Shown here: in pieces, positions 39,401 through 50,800 of the stretch
How the letters are laid out: each line of letters begins with the position of its first letter
Numbering within the stretch: position 1 is the first letter of the stretch
Source of the DNA: Centroberyx gerrardi
Lineage: Eukaryota; Chordata; Actinopteri; Beryciformes; Berycidae
Length of the DNA: 64,000 bases
NCBI RefSeq assembly: GCF_048128805.1
Contig: NC_135998.1
Location: 22,805,063-22,869,062 of the forward strand
Direction of reading: 5' to 3'
Notes under the pieces: generated by a model
Seen by the model: only the letters and a program-made list of their open reading frames with translations
Told to the model about the DNA's origin: nothing
Databases searched by the model: none
Program-made: the position numbers and the translations under genes

Positions 39401-42400
39401 TTTCCAACAGATTTGCTAGTTTGGAAAGGAACTCACCTTCTGCCTGAGCTCCTGTGCAGAGAGTTGAGACAAGCCCTCTCCCAGCTCCTCTCCCACACAG
39501 ATGCTCATGTAGGAAGTCTGATCTCCTATGAAACTCAAAGTGTCACCTGAAGAACAGAAAACGGAGTTAGAGCAACACACCAAAGTAAAAATATTATCAT
39601 CTATCAAAACTCTTAGCATTTTGAAGGTAAAATGCATGATTTGAGGGACCGTGCAGGATTGCATTAGGGTGTTAAGATCCAGTGTGTGTTATTCTGTCTT
39701 ACCACTGTCACTGGTTCCTCCCACCCCTCCTCCGCGGTTCTGGATGGCTCCCAGGCGGGCCTGCAGAGACGTATTCCAGCGCTGGGCATCCTCAAGCTGA
39801 TGCCTCATGCTCTCTAGCTCTTTGGGATCAACTTGATCCATACCTGAACAGATATGCAGAGGGTTACACAGAGCAATGTCTCTGGAGTGACAGACCATGC
39901 ATTTAGAAGTGCATATACTACCCTTTGCATATGTGACCCGTTTTTATACGTGTGAAAAAGTGTTGCAGTATGTCTAATCGACCCTCTTTCACATTAAGAC
40001 ACACAAACTTTTAACTGCAAGCAGTATGATATATGAACATTGAAGTTATTACACTGTATATACACAGACACACACGCATATTATATATATTATGATTAAC
40101 CAAGACATGAGGTAGGAGAAGTGAATCAGACTGTACATTCTTTCCAAAACCAGCCTTTACAATTAGTTAATTAGTGCATGATTTTCTGGTCTGCATGAAG
40201 AGTGAACAAGCACGTAATTTGTGATAAGCTGTGGACAGCTTGGCGCTTGGGGAAGCCAGCATGCATGAAAAAATGGCAGTGCTAAATTGACTCCCTCGGG
40301 ATTACAACCCAGGATCTCTGGTGTGGCAATTTAACCTATGCTTTACCAACCGAGCTAAACTCTGAGTCAACCAGGCTCATAGAGTGTTTATAGCTGTGTC
40401 CCGCAATGGCACGTGCACAGTAACGTTTTTTGTCATTTTTGAGACCGACCGACTGACCGACAGAGCGACTTACGCTACCTTCTGGCCGCAGCTAAAAAAA
40501 AAAAAAAAAGAGAGCTCTCTCCCTTTATAATTGGCTACATTCATCCTCTGTCATCTGAGCAACTGTGAGTGCGAGCCATGGGCCTCTTACTTACAGATGA
40601 CCTATTTATACACCTGGCTCACTTTAAACTAGGGCCGGGGATGAGGATGCACTTCTCATACAGACACAGGCATGCGCACACATGCATGTGGGTGGGCACC
40701 CAGGGGCAGGCTCACAGCTGAAGTGATTTGGCTTAGACGGCTACATGTGCACACACTGACTCTTGCAATCAGCCTCAATGGTGCTACACTCTGACATCAG
40801 ACTACTGGCCTCTACTCTTGTGTGCTTTTGGTTCTGAAGCAGTGATGGTGTTACATTAATAGTACATGAATTATAGGAAGTCATATGATTATGAACTTGG
40901 GTCTTTTTCATGCCACCCCTTTTAATGAAGGGGACTGAGGGAATAGGGTTATTTTCTATGTAAAGTCAGCATGTATATATGAAATTGAGTTCAAATGGAT
41001 TGCAATCCATTTCAGGAGAATTACTCTGATTTGCATTTCTGTATCTACTTTCTTCAGAAGATAGTATAAGAGCTTTCAATACCTTTCTCTAGTTGTTATA
41101 TAATGACATACTTATGTGATTAAATCTAATTCATGAGACAGATGGTTGGATGGGTTGGATTAATAACCATAGGGGTGTTAGAGAGGTGATGCAATCGACA
41201 GACAACCAAATCTTTTAATGGACAGTCAAAACAAGCAGACAGAATGTTAAAAGTGAGAGACAGAAAGACAGGCAAACAGCAGTATTTATTCACTTTTTTT
41301 TTTTTTTATGAAGGACAGATAAAGTGAGAAACAGTTTGGGTAGATGTGAAATCAAATTACACATACAGAGTGACAATGAAAGTGAAGAGCGACGCTGATA
41401 TGGACTAATACATGCAGATGAACAGGTGATGATGTAAAGAGCAGTGAACAGAAAGAGCACAAACAAAGATGAGGAGGGAAAGGACCAGGTGTGCATGCTG
41501 AACAAAGCGACTGATAAAGAGGGGATATGGGCTTGTTAGTGGGAAGTATTATTGGAGCACACACATAGGACAATGAATACAGTGTGTGTACAGTGTGTGT
41601 GTGTGTGTGTGTGTGTTCCCTTTTGGTGCTGGGCCTAGGCTATGGATATACTTCCTCCTGAACTATAGTTTATTGACTCTTCTACTAATTTAAGGTTATA
41701 AATAGCCCTTTCAGTCCCTATCCTCCTCTACATCCCAGTGTGTTTTCACTGCACCTTCTCCGAGTTGGGCTCTGTGTATCTCTCTCTCCAAGTCGTCCCT
41801 TAACTCTTCGTTGGTTTTAATGCCCTCCTCTAGTTGCTGCCTGAGGAGCTGCACTGCTGTCAGCTCCAGCTGCAGGGCATGGAGACGCTGGGCACTGCAA
41901 AACACACACACACACACACACACAAACAGAACCACACAGTAAGGCTTGTTTACTCTCCTTCTCGACCTAAATTCCTTATCAATGTCATCAAATAAATTAG
42001 CCTAACCAAAATAATCTTTTCATTTTCAGTAATCCATAGCACTAACGTATCCCCTCCCCTACCTGTCCTGCTCCTTGACGGTCCTGACCAGGCTGGAGTA
42101 GAGCTGTTGCTCGGCCCTAAGTGCTCTGTTCAGGGCCTCATGCTCCTCCTGCAAGCCTGTAAGGTTCGGCAAAGCCTGGGAAGAGACGAGAGAGGAGAGA
42201 GCATTGGCCCTAATGTCAGAGTATTAAGTGTAATAAATGTTGTTTCCTGATGTTTCATTCAGCAGAACGGTTAGAAAGGTTTTTAATGTACTTCTTGTTG
42301 GCTGTCACCACCAATGATGGTTCTCTCTCTCTGAGGTAGGCCAGGGAGTGATCTCTCCACCCCTGCCCCAGAGGCCTGATCCTGGGTATGGCCAGTCTGA

Positions 42401-45400
42401 CTGTCCCCTCTCTGGCCAAGACGCTGGTGGAGGACCTGCCCAGAGACATACAAAACACAAGTCCTAAGTACTAAGACTGCTAAAGCAGAGGCCACCAAGT
42501 TCAAGTGTGGTGAGAGGTAAAGCTCCTTATTCAAAGCCGATGTGTGTCTCAATGTCTGACAAGAGTGCGACTATGTGAAAGGTTAACTCCTTACATTGAT
42601 AATCTCATCCTTGGTCTCCAGAGTGGTGGTCAGGGACTCTATATTAGCAGCCTGGCCTTCACTGCGTCCCTCCAGCTCAGTTAACAGTGACTGTAGCTCT
42701 GCCAGTGAAATCTGGATATCGAGGAAATAAGTTGGGGGATAACACAAAAAGAAAATGTCAGCAACACGTCAGCAACAGTGTCCCAATTATGGAGATGAGA
42801 AAATCATTTGCTGACCTTCAGTTCATTCTCCCTCTTCAGTGATTTGTTCAGCGCCTCGGTTTTCTGTGCTAGCTCCTTCTTCAGAACGACAGCTGTTTTC
42901 TTGGTGAGTGGAACGTTCTCCAAGTTATCTTCACTGTTCCTCCTGGACAGCTCAGCTTCAGGGTGCACAAAACAGAATCAAATGTAGGACCAACAGGCAC
43001 TCTCACTTATTATAAATATCCACTTAAAAGGGCCTTAGACCAAGATGCCTCACCTTCCCTTTCGTCCAGCCTCTCCTGCATGATCTGGATGGTGTGTCTG
43101 AGCTCCAGCACAGGCTCCTCCTTCTGCTTCCTCATCTCAGCAAGGAACTGGTCTCTCTCCTGACCACGCTCCAGAAGCTTCTGCAAAATAACAATGAAGC
43201 AGACAAGTTAGCACATACAGACATATTCAACTGACACCACAAATTCTGTCAAGACATCTGTCAGCCGAATTGCAAAAGTCAAAACACGTTTCAGATAAGC
43301 CTCCAAGTCATTTGAAGTCGGAATGGAGGCGAGGAGTATTTGTTACACCCCTCTGGAGTTTTGGTACCCTTGTCTTGTTATGCTTGTCAGTCAAGCGTGT
43401 TTTCCAGCTGAGTGACTGCATTGTATCCCAGAGGAACCTACGTTGATTAGGCTGTCCTTTTCCGCCAGCAGGGCTCGGAGCTCAGCAGTCTCTAGATAAC
43501 CCTCCTGGGCTGCCGTGGAGGTGTGTTTCTCCGCGGCGGCAAGCTGCTGCTGTCTGTCACACAGCTGCTTCCTCAGTTCCTGGATCTCCTGGGTGTTCTC
43601 AGACAGCATGCGGTTGTAGTGCTCTGCAGACTCCTAGGGAGACAAAAGAACAGATGAAAGTAATGAGAGGCTGACTGAGTACATTTAGTTGGAGTTGGAG
43701 AGAAAAATAACAGGGTGAAGCAAAGTTATTTCCAGTTCTGTAAATATATTTTCTACATCTGCCCACTTTCTGCACGGCCTTCTGTAGAACTGGATAAAAA
43801 AAAAAAAAAGGGTAATGCAGCACACTGCTTCCAATGCTTGGAGATAAAGCAGTGTGCAGCATTCTCCTTTTTTAATCCTGTGGCGTGTGTGTCTGTGAGT
43901 GTGTGCAGGAAAAGTGATTTGATAATTAAGTGTTGACCTTAAGAAGTTGGTCCTTGCTGCTAATGGTTGCCAACAGTCCTTCCACAGCACTCTCATTGTC
44001 AGCGACCAGCCTCTCCCTGGCCTTTACAGCCTCAGCCAGCATAGCCTCTGTCACCTTTAACCTCTGGCCCATCTGCTCGGCCAGGTCACGGGCCTGGGTT
44101 TGTGACTGGCTCAGCATTGCTCCAGCCATTTCCTATAAACAGAGGGTGGCGGAGTAAGAAAGAGTTCAACAGCTACTTCGGTTATACATAAATATCTAAG
44201 AATAAGGTCTTTTTACAGGGTAGAGGTCTAGATCAGAATAGTGTCCGTGGCTGAAGATACAGTAGAGGATGTGTGTGGGTGAATACACTTCTCATCTAAC
44301 CTCCATATCCTTGGTCTTGCCCTGCAGGGAGAGCTGTAGCTGGCTGATGATGGAGTCCTTCTCCCTCAGGGATCTGTTCAGGTTATCCTCCACATCCTGC
44401 TTGGCTCTCTGCAGATTCTTCAACGTGTTGGCAAGGTGCTGTAGCTCCACATCCTTCTCCTTGATCAGACTGTCAAAACTCTGGAATGAGAGAGAAAGAG
44501 AAATGGCTGAGTAATTTCCAGACAGATGCATCTGAAAGAAATTCATCCTCCCGAGAACAAGTCTGTTGCTGGACAAGACACATTTCTTGTCTCAGTGTCT
44601 ATGCTTTACCCAGAATCTGTTTTTAATCTGATCTAAACAAATACATTTTTACTGATCAAACATGGTGATAGCCCCTCACATTAATGGTTTCCTCGTTGTG
44701 AGAGAGCAGGTTGTTCAGTCTCTCCAGGTCTCTCTCCTTCTCCCTCAGAGATAGCTGCAGCTGGTGTATCTCATTGTCCTTCTCCTCAACGGCAGCAAAC
44801 TTCTCATCCAACGCTTGCTGTGGGAGAACAAAAAGAAGAATGTCAGCATCAAGAGGCTCTCACAGTAGACCTTATGAGAGAAGATGACCACAAGTGTGAG
44901 ATGACACAGCAACTAGAGGAAAGCACACCTCCAGAGCCTTCTCTTTCTCTTTCAGTCGTTCCCGGAGCTTGGAAAGCATGTTATCGCTTCCTGGGCTTCT
45001 GCTATGCTCAAAGTCTCTGGCCATGTTCATGTACTCCTAAGGAACATGGAGAAAAAGGATGTTAAAAAAAACACACACACACATATAGTGCCCAGAGATA
45101 GTCGAGTGGTTAAGGCCGAGGCTACACATCCCCCCTGCTGGCCTAGGATCAAATCCCACCAGAACTTTCTCTGCTGTGTCTCTGTCTCAGCTTTCAATTA
45201 GTGGTTTACCTAGTATAGTAGGTTATAACTCAGATTAGAATCTATCTGTATGCTACATTTTCATGTGTAGCTGTGTCACCTGCAGCTGCTGCTCCTTATC
45301 GGCCAGGCTGGAGGTGAGGCGCTGGATGGTGACCTCGTGGGCCTGCAGTTTTCTTTTGGTTTGGTCCAGCAGCTCCTGGTACTGCTGCTCCAAAGCACTC

Positions 45401-47856
45401 TCCCTGTCCCCAATCTGCCCACTCAGCTTCTTCAGCTGATTGTGCAGATCCTGGAGGGGGGAAATGATAATACTGTTACACAGAAGTTGATATTTTAATG
45501 GGGATAGATATCAGAGAAAAGATTTGGAATGACTGATGGGTTTCTTCTGGAGCTACTAGCACATAAGAAAGTATCATTGATAGCTTCCAGCTGCCTTACA
45601 TTCAGGGCTTTGTCTCCTTTCTTCTTCTGCTGTTGCAGATCCTCCAGTTCAACCTCCAGTTGGTCCTTTGCCTGCTGCAAGTCAGCCAGCTCCTGCTCCC
45701 TCCTGGCCAGGGAACGCTGCAGCTTCTGGGCTTCCAGGACCTTGGTATGGTGTTCCCCCTGGAGTTGGGCCAGCTCTGCTTGCTTTTCCATCAATAGAGT
45801 CTGGTGCTCCTCTGCCCCCTGAGGGAGATGTCAAGATATATATAGATGTCAAGATATGCATAAAATGACTTTGTTTTCTTCAATGACTATTCTAAGGGAT
45901 TCTGACTTTCTGCAAGCAAAATAATGTATGGATGTATGGACACACTCAAAGAGTTAGGATTAGCATCTAGCATACAGTTACACTGGCATACAGAATGTGC
46001 AGGTGACTTGCCTGGTATTTCTGCAGTTGGGCTTTGTGTGCTGCCTCTCTAGCCTTGGCCAAAGCCTCGTCCCTGTCCTCAATCTCATGACACAGCTCTG
46101 AAATCTGCGCAACACCAAGAAGGATAGACGGGTTAGTGTGAGAGTATTACATAACACAGAATAATAGTGAAGGCACAGTAGGGTCAGGCCTTATCACAGT
46201 AAACATTATTTGCTGCAGTGACAAATCAAACTGCAGCCTAGGTTATTGTCTAAATTGTTCTAATGTCAACAATAAGTGAAATTAGTTATGTTGTATTAAC
46301 CTCACCTCTTTTTCCTTTTCTCTGAGGACCTGAGTGAGCCCCTGGATGGTTTTGTCTCGTTTCAGAGCATTTTTCTTCTCAGAGCTGATCTCATTCTCAT
46401 TCTCCTCCAACTTCCCAGACAGGGTCTGTTTTAATAAGTTAGTGAGCTCATACTTAGCAACTCTTCAATCAAACATAGTTTAAATACAATAAAAACAGTA
46501 ATTTTTTTTGTCTCCATGTACCTTGTTCTGGTTCTGGGCATCCTCCAGTGCTTTTGTCAAGTTCTCATTGGTGCTTTTTGCCTGGGTGAGCTCATCATTC
46601 AGCAGCTTATTGTTGGAATCCAATCGGCTAACCTCACTCTGCTTCTTAGCACAACCACAGAATACATAAAAAAGAAAAGAATAAAAATCATTAGCATCTT
46701 ATAAATATCAGCAAGTATGTTTAGTGACACAGCTTTCATCTGTCATGGCTCATTAGGGGCCCTACAGTGGTTTTATCCTCCTGGGGTGACTGAACAGGAC
46801 TACCTCCAATCTGACAGGAGTATATTCATCGTCAAATTCCTCAGTAAGGTCATGCAGGGACTTCCACTCTGCCTCTCTGTGTCTGCGCTTAGCCTTGGGG
46901 TTGAGATGGCCCGCAATAGACTTCTTCAGGATAGGGATGCGGCTCTCTGGAGGGGCAGGGACTTGCCGTTTGGAGATGCAGCGCAGGAGCTGGATCAGGT
47001 CAGAGATTACAGAAGGCTGACCTGAGGATCTGCGGAGCAGGGCTCTAGCCTGAACCTTTCCTGCTGGTTCATGAGTGACACTCTCTCTGGCAGCAAACAC
47101 CTTGGGCTCTCTGAGCTTTCGTTTGGGTGGAAGGTCTAGAGTGGTGTCAGAGGCAAAGTCTCGATTGAGGGACTGCAGGGATGTGGAGCGACCTTTGAAC
47201 CCAGGGCTAGACAATGTGCCCTTACGGTAGACCAGGTCAAGGTACATGCTCTGGGAGCGGTGGCGTGTGCCTCGGAGACCAATGTTCTTCACAAGGCCTT
47301 CCAGCCCGGTCCCTGATCCAAACGTGGGCCTCCTGAGGCCCGAGCGCCCTGGGAACGCCCCTTTACCTCCAATTACATCCAGACTCACACACCTTCTCAT
47401 ACGATTCTGCACATGACCACCACCACCCTCCCTCTGCTGCTGTCCTTCTGAGGCCAGCTGACCCAGAGCCTCCTCGTCAGGACTGCCCGCTCCAGAGGAC
47501 CTAGCAGGAGTCCTGGAACTGGTGCTCTCCCCATCACCCTTATCCAGGGTTGTGTTGTTTTTGCTGTAGATGTGGACGAGGCACTGGATCAGGTGATCTT
47601 TCTCTGCCTGGAGCTTCTGGACCTGAGTATTGTGTTCGTCCTGCAGCTGGTTGATGGCAACATCACAGTGCACCACCTTCTCCAACTGGAACACGCACTT
47701 CCCACAGAGGAACTCTCCACGACCATCACGAGTTACCTCCCAGCCCAGCACATGGGACAGGATGACTTGGAATTTCCTTTTTGCTGATGAGCTGAAGAGC
47801 CAGCGGCACTGGCTTCCCACCAGACGAACCCCACACATACGACACGGGTCCCTCAT
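25375..47856 (-). CDS. pde4dip: myomegalin (PDE4DIP), EB1-type isoform with zinc-finger-like N-terminus
   Basis: Myomegalin is a coiled-coil scaffold of the centrosome and cis-Golgi, a CDK5RAP2 paralog that anchors gamma-tubulin complexes, AKAP450 and EB1. I placed 43 coding exons. They sum to 9162 nt in frame (3053 residues), longer than human PDE4DIP. PDE4DIP-type signatures are the CxxC N-terminus, VDLQDLGYETSGKSEND, EHLQEIRALRQRLEESIRTN, RLSKELQEKNRLI and the C-terminal VLKKARGNLE. Some exons resemble CDK5RAP2 more (for example KRDKTIQGLT), as expected for sister paralogs. The start ATG at 47856 opens a 1053-nt exon that matches the human long-isoform first exon. The stop TAG is at 25375-25377. 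All introns are GT-AG except one GC-AG. Exons are listed in the block entries. Paralog identity is well supported but not proven without a tree. Confidence 0.88.
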
Positions 47857-50800
47857 GGCACCTTAGATCCTGAGATGGCAGACTCACGTACTTAAAAGAC
47901 TCCAAAAAGCCTCTCGCTCACACACACACAAACTGTCCAGTGCCCCATGGTCATCAGCCTGCCAGCCATGGGGTAGCCATCTATAATTTTCTCTCACTGC
48001 GTCAGCGAGGGAGCGCAGAGGAGACTGACTGAGCTCTTCCCGGTAAGGGCAGCGCACTGTAAGCCCTAAGCCTTTAATAATCCCTGCTCCCGCCTCCATT
48101 CTACTCTCCCCCACGCATTCAATCAGATCAAATCCCCTGGGAGTGCTACAGTGATCTGTGTTATGGTCGATGCCAGCCCCCATAAATCCCTGCAGACCCT
48201 CCCTAGAATATCTCTCCTGGATGCCAGGTACTAGTATCAGGCCCATACAGGTGCCTCTCCGGGGGGCTCCTGGTTGGTGATGGCAGCAGCCAGTCAGTCC
48301 TGTGGAGTAGAGTCTATCCTGTCTGGCAGTACATCTGAAAATCAGCTTTCAGATTAGAGCAGGTATTTTCTGGCCATCATTGCTTCCACCCATGGGGTTA
48401 GGGTTACCTTTGTCCAGGAGAGGCCACTGGAAAGTCTTATCTGGCCCCTTAGGCCTCTCTCTTGGAAACATATTCCCTTTCTTTCACTCTTGAACATATG
48501 GCATACACACAGCACATACTCATACTTCTGTACTTCTCTACTACTAATCTGACAGACACCGACAGGTTAAAAACACACAGGGTTTTTTTTCCAATAAAGA
48601 AAGACGGCCATAAATAACCCTCAGTGGAACTGTCTCCAGACAGCTTGGTAATCCAGTCTTAACACTGTGACCTGAGCACTGATGCCAGGTCCTGGTGAGG
48701 AACCATGGACACTGCCCAGCTAACAGCTTTCGTCTACTGCATAAATCAACAAGACACAAGTTTCCCTAATCACCTTGGAAACTGCTTTGATGACCACTTT
48801 AAAACTCAAAGTCTCAAATTCTCTCTGTGAAATAGCCACTTAGCAGAATATTTTTACAGCTGTAGTGACAAAATGTTGGCTAGCCTATATGCATTCCCAA
48901 TTAAAGCACATTATTTCACTACCATCCATAAAACATCAAAACACACCATACACAAGTCCAATCATTACTCTTTACCTTCAATATTAATGGTCCATTTGTG
49001 TGATCATGAGACCCACACAATTTGAAAACACATAGTTGCTATAAAGAATTTGGAAACACAGCTGAGAGAACCAAGTTTAGTAAGTTATTATTTTGAAGGA
49101 ATATGGCCAATAGAGAAATTACTCTGGATTGACATTACTCTGAAGTGATGATCAAGCAGAACACCAGCAGGCAATACAACTAGCTGCAGTACCCATTACA
49201 TGGATGTACTTGTTTCCCTTGTTACTTTATAGCAGAGGTTTGCAGATGAGTGACTTTGAACTTCCTTTCCCCACACAGCAACAATGATGTAAGCTTCCTA
49301 CAGTGAAACAAACTTTATACAAACTTCAAAGCCCCAAGCCCACCACAACAAAGGCAGAGCACACACTGAGACTTGAAGCAGCGTACAAAAATAAAACTGT
49401 ACCAGGAGGCATACAGAGAAAATAGGCAGGTTATAAAACATGCCAAAGTATATTTCCTGAGGGTCAACAGATCGACATGCACCGTCCTCTGAGAGACAGA
49501 CAGGACCTGCTTTGTGTGGCACGACAAAGAACATAGCCTGTGTGTGTCTGTCTGTGAGCGTTTGTGCTTGAATGACCTGACACATTAATGCAGAGGACAG
49601 CTGAATGAGTTGGCTCATGGTTTGAGGCAAAGATATAACATAATAGAAGGGAATGACATAACAAAAAGAGTCTCCTAGTGGGCAAGACAAAAATAGAACA
49701 AAACAAGATCTCAAAAACATGGATGAGTGGAGTGAAGCCAAGAATGCAGATTCTAAGTAGTCAGAATGTTAGTGAGCGTCAGTCATCTTACGACACAACA
49801 CAGAGATTAAGGAAGGAAACATCCAGACAAAACCAACCTGAGGGTCCCTTTGTGTCTTGTCCTTCTCTCTGCCGAGCTCATCCCTCAGTGCCTACAGGGA
49901 AAACAGACATTATCAAAGGTCACTACATAACTATATAAAATCAAGAGTTAATCACTCCTCGTTCTGGGCTTTGGAGTGACGTCAGTGTTTTTATGATGCC
50001 GCCGTACTGATTCCCAGACAGACTATACAACAAGCGACTATGAACAAGCTAACTAAGAAAAGGAAAGATATTTAAAAAAGACTGAAGTCCTTGGAGGATG
50101 TGGCCCTTACTCTCTGCCACCAACATGGCTGACACCACTAAAGTCTGCAGATAAACTCCCCGATCTGTCTGTCGATTTTATTATATATAACCTGCTACAT
50201 CTTATTCACAACCCATCTCTGTTCCAGTGAAACCCTTAAGGCGTATAAAAGTACTGATGTATTTCAGTATTTCACTTCAGGGTGGTGAACTATCCACAAG
50301 TACTTCTTCTTCAAGAGAGAAAGTTGATCCTGATTACCAGGCAGGTAAGATAACGTTACCTTTACAAATTGTTGCTGCTAGACACGTCTCTCTTTATCAG
50401 TGGGCAAACTAAACTAAATTTCATCCCCTCCATCCCAACACGATTATTACAACCAACAGCACAATATATTGACAGGCATTAATTTGTATTCAGTAAATAA
50501 AGTGTGTTATTTGATGGTAGGCATTCTCTCACTAAAGTGAATGTTTTTGGGAGTTTTTGGGAGTCAATTGGCAGTGTCAAAAGGACAGTGACATCATTGC
50601 AAGTCATGGTCATAGATTACTTAATGCCCTTTTCACTATTACTGTCTCTTTAGAAAAGTATTTAGTACCTAATAGGCCAACAGAGATGATAAACTGTACC
50701 AAAATATAGTTTTTAACAAATCAAACTACTGTTGTGATGGCACAGTGAGATGGAGGTTTGGATGCTTAGGAAGAAAACCTGCTGAAGTCAAACAACATTA

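Noticed and set aside
50281..50344. Plus-strand exon-like segment with acceptor CACTTCAG and donor GTAAGA
   Set aside because: Only 64 nt, no homology, no neighbouring plus-strand exon; probably chance or part of an unrecognised repeat inside a pde4dip intron.
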